DNA from: Erinaceus europaeus
Lineage: Eukaryota; Chordata; Mammalia; Eulipotyphla; Erinaceidae
Assembly (NCBI RefSeq): GCF_950295315.1
Contig: NC_080166.1
Coordinates: 104,439,693-104,503,692 of the forward strand
Reading direction: 5' to 3'
DNA: 64,000 nucleotides
This document shows, piece after piece, positions 57,430-64,000 of this stretch. Below the pieces are notes generated by a model. It did no database searches, had not been told where the DNA came from, and saw nothing but the letters and a program-made list of their open reading frames with translations. How positions within the stretch are numbered: the first letter of the stretch is position 1; each line of letters starts with the position of its first letter. Made by a program: the position numbers and the translations under genes.

Positions 57430-57449
57430 AAATAAAAATATAAGAATTA
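57430..57449 (+). repeat. Target-site duplication, U6 insertion (right)
   Basis: Exact copy of 57338-57357. The sequence is low in complexity, but 20 identical bases directly at the U6 edges are unlikely by chance. Confidence 0.85.
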
Positions 57450-58400
57450 AATTATGATACTATCATATCTGTGCTAGATAAGAATGGCATATACTTTTGA
57501 AAAATAGTTTTAGAAAAATAAAGAGAATGAATTGGAAAGTTCTGTTAATTGTATCCATTCAACATTTTTAAATGCTGTTTATTCAAGCATAGGATGCTTT
57601 GGGCTTTTTTGTTTGTTTTTGTTTATTTTTTATTTATATTTTATTGGGAGGCTAGTGGCTTACAGTAATTTTGTTGATACACTAGTACATCCTTGTCAGC
57701 TTTATTTGATATAATTCATCTAAAATATCCTTAGAATATTAGAAGCTTAGAATATAGTAAGTATGTAACATATACTAGGCATTATATTTAAGAAAAGTCA
57801 TTGATTTTTAGTAATTCACCTTTGGTGATTATTTTGTTCATACATATAAACTATGTGTTTTGGACATGTATTTCACATGTAAACAAATGATAATTAAAGC
57901 AAAATCTTATACTGACCATAACACTTATCAGCATTGATCACATTTTAAAGGAAATAAGTTCTTATCAGTCTTAAATCTATGGTACATAAAAATATGTAAG
58001 ATTAGCAACTTCATGTATTTTTCCAAATTTAGTATAAAGAATATGACTGTTTTATATTGCCACTAAGTTTCTATCTGTATCTAATTTCCTCTAGTTAGCT
58101 TATAACTCAGTTAAAATATTGAAATAAAGCATTTTTAGAAACATTAGTTTCTCCATATGTGTTATGAGTAATCTACTGCCATTTATTTAGGTAAACAAAA
58201 CCAAAATGCCCAATGGAAAGGTATCACAGTAACTGGTTGTAGTTCTTTATGATGGTGTCAATCTGTCCAGCTTTTGTGTCATAGGACATAGTCTTGAGTA
58301 TGAGGAGAGAAGGTAAATAATTCTTTTGTTATTGCCTGAGTTTCATCTATTCAAGTAAACTTTTTTAGAATGAAACAGAAGAGGAGACATCACAGCACTA
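57450..58400. other. Unique AT-rich DNA
   Basis: No gene. A weak L1-B-like 3'-end trace (TTTTATTGGGAGGCTAGTGG) lies at 57635-57690. Confidence 0.5.
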
Positions 58401-58405
58401 AACTT

Positions 58406-58410
58406 TTTTC

Positions 58411-58441
<31 letters not shown>

Positions 58442-59733
58442 TTTGGATAAGAGGGGTACAACTCCACGCAGCTCCTACCAGAGTTCTAAATCCTAACCTC
58501 TCCACTGGAAGCTTTCCTATTTTTTATCTCTTTGGGAGCATAGACCCTGGATCATTATGGGGTGCAGAAGTTCGAAGGTCTGGCTTCTGTAATTGCTTCT
58601 CTATTGGACATGGACATTAGCAGGTTGATCCATACTCCTAGCCTGTTTCAGTCTTTCCCTAGTGGGTTTGGGCTCTGAAGAGGTGGGATTCCAGGACACA
58701 TTGGTGAAGTCATCTGCCCAAGGAAGTCAAGTTGGCATATAGGTAGCATCTGCAACTTGGTAGCTGAAAGTAGTTAAGATATAAAGCAGAACAAATTGTT
58801 CAATGATCAGGAACCTAAAAGTAAAAATATAATTGAGATTTGAGTTCTACACTTTGGGAAAAGTTAGGAAGTCTATATTAGAGGTATTCCAAGGGGTCCA
58901 TGACTTTATTAATTCTTGCTTGAGCCCAACAGCTTACATGCAGGTGGATGCAAGGCACTGTCCTGGGAGATGGTGTCAGAGTTGGGAATAGGACTAGAAA
59001 GCTGGATCAGGAAAGAGAGTAGCTAGAAAATATGGGAAAAGTATATGAATACTATTAACTGTAAACCCCACTGATCTGATCTGGGGCCCATATTCAGCAC
59101 AGGAATCTGTGTAACCTCTGTATCCCTGTATGTCTGAGCTCACATTCTGTGGTCATAGCTAGGAACATTCTAGGCTGCACTCATTACAAAGTCAATCTTC
59201 CTTGAGTGGCAGAGTACATTGACCCAGTCTCCCTTCGGAGAGTTGTGCAGTACCTATCATTGTTGTTCCACATTGAAGGCAAGGTCCTATAGAGGCCCAC
59301 AAGAGCCTGCTGTTCCTGATGGAGATGACCAGTGATGATGGAGAGAGGGATCTGTTAGAGGTCTAGGCCCAGCATATCTATGTGGGAATCCCAGAATTCC
59401 CTGAGTAGGAATCCCACATGATGGGGTAGCCTGGTAATGACCAAGAGTCATCATTGAAGTATATAATTCTCTTCTTCCCTTTATCCAGCTTTTGTTGTCC
59501 TTACTTTGTTTGACAAGGTTAGCATTGGAGTGGCTGAGGGAAGTGAAAAAGAAAATAGGTGAACAGAGAATCTAGGTCTATATAGAAGCTATTTGATTAA
59601 GTACTTTGTGGTGTCTTTTTTTTTTTTTTTCAGTTCTTACTACTTCCTTGTTGCACTTACTGAGTCACTGCAGACCACTGTGCACTTTTACTTTAAGATG
59701 TGTGCTTTCCCATAACTTACGAATAAATGTGTA
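58406..59733 (-). mobile_element. Older L1-A 3'UTR, nearly complete long-module form
   Basis: It starts at a TTTA-repeat tail, then runs through the reversed 3' end (GGATAAGAGGGGTACAACTCC), the CCAGGACACATTGG region and the whole long module to about 59720. The flanks CACAGCACTAAACTTT (58392) and CATAGCATTAAGCTTT (59735) may be a decayed target-site duplication. Confidence 0.87.
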
Positions 59734-59754
59734 CATAGCATTAAGCTTTCAACC

Positions 59755-59835
59755 ATGCAGTGGAGATTGGGATGGAACCTGGATCACAGTAAGACAAAGC
59801 AGCACACTCCTAGGTGAGCCATCTTGGCAGTGCCA
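59755..59835 (-). mobile_element. Possible decayed SINE fragment
   Basis: GGGATGGAACCTGGATCAC resembles a reversed SINE B-box region. Confidence 0.3.
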
Positions 59836-59845
59836 GTGGTAAGGG

Positions 59846-60183
59846 TTTTTTTTTTGTCTCCAGAGTTATCACTGGGGCTTGGTGCCTGCACTACAAATCC
59901 ACTGCTCCTGGAGGCTATTTTTTTCCCCTTTTGTTGCCCTTGTTGTTTATAGTTGTTGTTGTTGTTACTAATGTAGTTGTTAGATAGGACAGAGAGAAAT
60001 AGAGGGAGGAGGGAAAGACAGAGAGGGGGGAGAGAAATATAGATACTGGCAAACCTGCTTCACCGCTTGGAAAGCGAGCCCCACCCGCTGCAGGTGGGGA
60101 GCTTCGAACCAGGATCCTTATGCTGGTCCTTGTGCTTCAGGCCATGTGTGCTTCACCCTTTGTGCCACTGCCCAGCCCCCAGT
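59846..60183 (-). mobile_element. SINE-a
   Basis: A T-run, CTCCAGAGTTATCACTGGGG, GTTGTTGTTGTTACTAATG, a purine body, the reversed core GCAGGTGGGGAGC and a reversed head ending GCCACTGCCCAGCCCCC. Confidence 0.92.
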
Positions 60184-60184
60184 A

Positions 60185-60850
60185 AATAATTTTTATCTCT
60201 TCTTGTTCAAAGAAAAATGGTGGAGAGTTTACCCAATATCAATGACTTGGTTTTTTAGATGAAAATGGCCCTACAGTTAATCACTATGCTGAGTGAGATA
60301 TTTTTCCAAATGACAAAGGGCAATTTTATAGCCAATGATTATTGACTATTATATGAAACTGGAAAAAAAGAAAAAAAAGACATCATTTACAGTGAGATAC
60401 TATTCCTGTAATGATGCTGGTGGAAAATGTCATCTTTATGGCTAATGATGAAAACTCCTGTTGCTATTATTTATAAAAGACAATCTCTTTAGACATTTGT
60501 AAATTGCCATGCACTGATGTATTCTGTTAGTCAATTTCTTGTGTTCAAGGACTAAATTAGATTAATTTCAGAGCTTAGAAAGAAACATCTAATCCCAATT
60601 GTCATGCTGCAAGAAACAGTAGATTGAATACAGATATAATATGATAGAGATAGAATTTAAAAGTGATTATAACTTGGTGACTGAATAAAAACAAGCAGTA
60701 ATTGCACTAAAACAAGGGGAAAAATCAGCAATCAGATATTAGAAATGAGTCTCAAAAATCAATGATCAGATGTTAGAAATGAGTCTCAAAGGATTAAAAA
60801 AGAGCCTACACACCAAAGGGGTGATAAAAGCATTGTTTGGAGATTGCAAA
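60185..60850. other. Unique AT-rich DNA
   Basis: No gene. A 34-base tandem duplication lies at 60725-60792. Confidence 0.5.
60725..60792 (+). repeat. Tandem duplication, two 34-base units
   Basis: Both units carry AATCA..(A/G)ATCAGAT(A/G)TTAGAAATGAG followed by TCTCAAA, differing at about four positions. Confidence 0.88.
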
Positions 60851-60852
60851 AG

Positions 60853-61147
60853 GAGGGGGTCAGACAGTGGCACCCCCTGGTTCATCTTACATAATACTAA
60901 GGGCAAGGGTCTGGATTGCAGTCCCCAGCTCCCCACCTGAGTGGGGAAGCTTCACAAGCAGCAAACCAAGTGTCTTTCTCTCTTCCTTTCTAACTCCCTC
61001 CCCCTTTCAGTCTTATCTAATAATGATAATATAATTATAATTATATATATATATTATTATTATGGGAAAAATCACTGTCAGGAGCAGTAGATTCATATTG
61101 CTGGTACCTAGACATAGCAATAACCCTGGAGGCAAAAAAAAAAAAAT
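60853..61147 (+). mobile_element. SINE-b
   Basis: Head GGGGTCAGACAGTGGCACC, CCCCAGCTCCCCACC, GAAGCTTCACAAGCAGC, a body, a TA-rich stretch, then AATAACCCTGGAGGC and an A tail. Confidence 0.78.
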
Positions 61148-61149
61148 GT

Positions 61150-61890
61150 CCGTAAGAGGTGTGTAAGACAGTGAATGGTAGAAGTTTCAGACAAAAATAA
61201 GTAAATTAGATAAGTGAAGCCAAGATAGCCAGTACAGTGAACCTCGGCAAGGAATCACTAGTTGATAATGAGCTTGGGCATAGAAATTCAATTTGATTAA
61301 ATAGAAAAATTACTTTAAAATTGTTTCCCTACTTTATATTTATTATAAAACATTAATCAACTTCAGGCAAAAATTCCTCTCCAAAGAATAAAATTAATAC
61401 TTTTGAATATTAGCAGATAATTCACTGTTTCTTAAACACTAGTAAACACAGAAATGAATCCCATATGTTTGAAATTCTTCTCCAAAAATGAACATTAACA
61501 GCAGTCAGTGAAAAGCAAAGAAAATAAAATGTCAAGATGATACTGTAAAAACAGTGAGTCTGGGCATTGTATGATGGTGTTAAAAGCAAAGAAACTCAGT
61601 TTCAATATTTTGTTTTTATTTTTGTATAAACAATTAAGTAGAAACTGCTCGTAATATACAGATACCTACGGAAGATTTTTATAATAATTTTTATAATACC
61701 TACGGAGTATTACTTCTATCTTTTGCTTTTTCCATTGTGCTTTTAAGAATTTTACTGCTGTAGAAAGGACTGCGGTTTGAATAATGTTCTTTAACTAGTT
61801 TGTACATCCTGTCTAGCTCCTTGATTTGTCTCTCAGTATACTTTTTATTATTTAAACACTGTGACTAATATAAAATGTTTGGTGGCAAGT
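61150..61890. other. Unique AT-rich DNA, no feature seen
   Basis: No gene or recognisable repeat. Confidence 0.5.
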
Positions 61891-61892
61891 TT

Positions 61893-62530
61893 GGGGGCTG
61901 GGTGGTGGAGGACCTGGCTAAACAAACACATCACTAAGCACAATGAGCCAGAAGAGTTCGAGTCATGTCGCCCTATCTACAAGGGGGAAGCCTCATAGTG
62001 GTGAAGCGGGTCTGCACTTCAATCTCTATCTCTGTCTCTCTCTCTGTCTCTCTCTCTCTCTCTCCACTGCCATCAGGGTTATTTCAGAGGCTCAGTGCTG
62101 GCACTATGAATCCACAGCTCCCTGCAGCCTTTTTTCCCTTTATTATTATTTTTTCTTTTTAGCTTTTTTCTGTTAGATAAGACAGAGAAAAATTGAGAGA
62201 GGATGGGGAGATAGAGAGAGGGAGAGAAAGATAGACACCTGCAGACCTGCTTCACCATTCATGAAGCAGAACTCCTGCTTGTGAGGAAGAGGGCTCGAAC
62301 CTGGTTCCTTGTACTTGGTAATATGTGTACTTAACTACAGGTGTGCCACTACCTGGTCCTCTTTCTCCCTGTCTCCTCCTCCTCTTTCAGTTTCTCTCTG
62401 CCCTATCAAGTAAAATAGAATAAAAATTTCAAAAGGACAAAATGGCCACCAGGAGCAAGTGGATTTGTAGTGCAGGCACTGAGCACCCCCACCATCCCCC
62501 ACAATAACCAAGGTGACAATCTTATAAATA
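61893..62530 (+). mobile_element. SINE-b split by a younger SINE
   Basis: The 5' half (61893-62062) has the head GGGGGCTGGGTGGTGG, a decayed B box, the core and a CT-rich body. The 3' half (62363-62530) resumes with CTTTCTCCCTGTCTCC and the module AATGGCCACCAGGAGC. The gap is filled by 62063-62362. Confidence 0.78.
62063..62362 (-). mobile_element. SINE-a inside a SINE-b
   Basis: CACTGCCATCAGGGTTATTT, a purine body, CACCTGCAGACCTGCTTCAC, GGGCTCGAACCTGG and a reversed head ending GTGCCACTACCTGGTCC. Confidence 0.87.
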
Positions 62531-62534
62531 GGAA

Positions 62535-63000
62535 AGGAAAAAAAAATTGATCCTGATGTCTCTGTAGCCTGTAACTTTTTTCATACCTTTCAACATAATG
62601 GTTATGAAGCTTGTATAAAGTTATAGGGAGTAGATAAGTAATAAAAGGTCCATATTTTTATTTTCTTGCCATGGATTTTGTCGCTAAATTCAGAACCCTC
62701 TGCTTGCAGCACCAACAATCAAAATAATGGTTCACGGGACTTTCATCCTGAAAAAGACTACATATGCACTGTTCTATTCTCCGCTTCCCTACTTCCATAT
62801 ATAGATACGGAGCAAAAAAGACAAGTGTTGTTTGACGTTGTTGTTGCAATTTTTTTGTTTTGCTAGTCAGTCAGCTAAAGTGTGTTAACATAATGAGGTT
62901 TGCATCAGGTAGAAAATGTATAAAGTTGCTTTGAGGAAAAATATGCCATTCATACTAATGGCTACCCATATGTAAACTACTTAAAGCAAATTCTTTAAAG
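62535..63000. other. Unique DNA, no feature seen
   Basis: No gene or recognisable repeat. Confidence 0.5.
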
Positions 63001-63002
63001 AT

Positions 63003-63145
63003 TAATTTCTCGGGCTGGAGAGATAGTTCCATCGTTATTCAAAAAGACGTTCATGCCTGAGGCTCCAAAGTCCAGGTTCACCACCATAAGTGAGGGCTGA
63101 ACAGTGCTCTGGTCTCTTTGTACATTCTCTCTCTCTAAAATAAAA
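63003..63145 (+). mobile_element. SINE-c
   Basis: Head TCGGGCTGGAGAGATAGTTCC, GTTCATGCCTGAGGCTCC, CACCACCATAAGTGAGGGC and AACAGTGCTCTGGTCTC. Confidence 0.65.
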
Positions 63146-63147
63146 CA

Positions 63148-63151
<4 letters not shown>

Positions 63152-63211
<60 letters not shown>
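63152..63211 (+). repeat. (TA)n microsatellite
   Basis: About 30 uninterrupted TA units between two SINEs. Confidence 0.97.
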
Positions 63212-63212
<1 letters not shown>

Positions 63213-63213
<1 letters not shown>

Positions 63214-63365
63214 TTTTTTAACACAGAAAGAGAAGGAGGATAGATAGAAAGAATTACAGACAGAAGTATGGCTCAGCTCTGGTGGTGGGGTTGGGGTTTA
63301 GCTGGCTTCATTTGGGTCCTCAAGCACAATAGCTCAATGTGCTTTCTCCCCTGACACTAAAGGTA
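63213..63365 (-). mobile_element. Old SINE, reverse orientation
   Basis: GAAAGAGAAGGAGGATAG body, ATGGCTCAGCTCTGGTGG and a decayed head region. Confidence 0.5.
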
Positions 63366-63369
63366 GATT

Positions 63370-63740
63370 TTTTTAAAATAAATTCAATGTTGAGAAACAG
63401 TTTATTTCTAAACTCTTTTCATTGAAACTATACCAAAGGAAAAAATGAATTTCTTTCCTCACATTAAAAATAAAATTATCTTAGCCAAGTAAGTAAAAAT
63501 GTCAAATTAAATTTTGCTTACTTAATTCAGCAATGCTCATCTGAATTTAATTAGCACTATCCCCAAAATTCAATAAATACAGGACTGAGATCTCATCAAA
63601 AGACTTTATACTAGATTTTTGTCTCCAATTGAATTAGGAATTAGGAAGTTTAAAGATGCTTAGCTTAATAGTAATAGCATGTCTACAATTAAGGATCTTT
63701 TATGTTTAAACCATCTGAATGCATCTTGCTAAGTGAAATA
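63370..63740. other. Unique AT-rich DNA, no feature seen
   Basis: No gene or recognisable repeat. Confidence 0.5.
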
Positions 63741-63744
63741 AAAT

Positions 63745-63890
63745 TTAAAAAATTTACATGAGGGTAGAGCAGATAGCATAATGTTATGCAAAAAGACTTT
63801 AATGCTTGAAGCTCTACAGTACCAGGTTTAATGCCCCATATTACCATAAACCTAACTAAGCAGTGCTCTGGGGGCAAGGGTGGGGATGCT
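63745..63890 (+). mobile_element. SINE-c
   Basis: GAGGGTAGAGCAGATAGC, TTTAATGCTTGAAGCTC, CCAGGTTTAATGCCCC, ATTACCATAAACC and AGCAGTGCTCTGGGGGC. Confidence 0.58.
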
Positions 63891-63891
63891 T

Positions 63892-64000
63892 TCGATCAGG
63901 TGCTGGTGAACCTGGTTAAGTACACAATTTACCACATGCAAGAACCCAAATTTGACCCCTCAGTCCCCACCTAAAGGGAAGAAGCTTCACAACTGGTTAC
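63892..64000 (+). mobile_element. SINE-b, cut by the window end
   Basis: Head TCGATCAGGTGCTGGTGAAC, TTTACCACATGCAAGAACCC, a decayed B box and AAGCTTCACAACTGG. The remainder lies outside the window. Confidence 0.72.

Noticed and set aside
885..60130. Scattered tRNA-like B-box strings as true tRNA genes.
   Set aside because: All lie in SINE heads. None is followed by an anticodon arm, acceptor stem and terminator in tRNA order.

Overview
The window looks like intergenic or deep intronic DNA from a placental mammal, and I find no host protein-coding gene. It is AT-rich and packed with LINE-1 (L1) copies and tRNA-derived SINEs. The dominant SINE has a tRNA-like head, a block around CTCCCCACCTGCAGG, a pyrimidine-rich body and an ACAACAA-rich tail. 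From memory this family is characteristic of Erinaceus hedgehogs, so I infer a hedgehog; this is an inference and has not been checked by search.

Layout. 1-6 kb is mostly unique AT-rich DNA with a few SINEs and a diverged local duplication. 6.1-20.2 kb holds two nearly complete L1 elements in tandem. L1-1 (6116-12693) lacks most of its 5'UTR, keeps an intact 304-codon ORF1 and has a broken ORF2. L1-2 (12709-20210) is full length, with a CpG-rich 5'UTR made of two promoter-like monomers, an ORF1 broken by one TGA, and an intact 1,274-codon ORF2 with every catalytic motif I looked for. The target-site duplications show that L1-2 inserted into the 3' target-site copy of L1-1. 21-28 kb holds L1 3'-end fragments, including a 5'-inverted copy and two separate, almost identical minus-strand copies. 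28-64 kb alternates unique AT-rich DNA with SINEs of three age classes and L1 3' fragments of two 3'UTR lineages (called L1-A and L1-B here).

Two small items differ from this background. A 494-bp minus-strand insertion at 53956-54449 is the C-terminal end of a non-L1 non-LTR retrotransposon reverse-transcriptase protein. It is open over its whole length, ends in a short AAG repeat, has a perfect 10-bp target-site duplication and is unusually rich in CpG. A U6 snRNA pseudogene at 57358-57429 lies between 20-bp direct repeats.

The repeats fit one machinery: L1 ORF1p and ORF2p copy L1 itself and, in trans, the tRNA-derived SINEs and the U6 transcript. The 494-bp element has a different type of 3' end and would need its own enzyme. 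In the entries, SINE-a means the young ACAACAA-tail class, SINE-b the older class whose tail reads CCAATAAATAAATA, and SINE-c the oldest class with a CACCATAAG...AGTGCTCTGG body. All alignments were made by eye, so old-repeat boundaries are approximate to about 10-20 bases.
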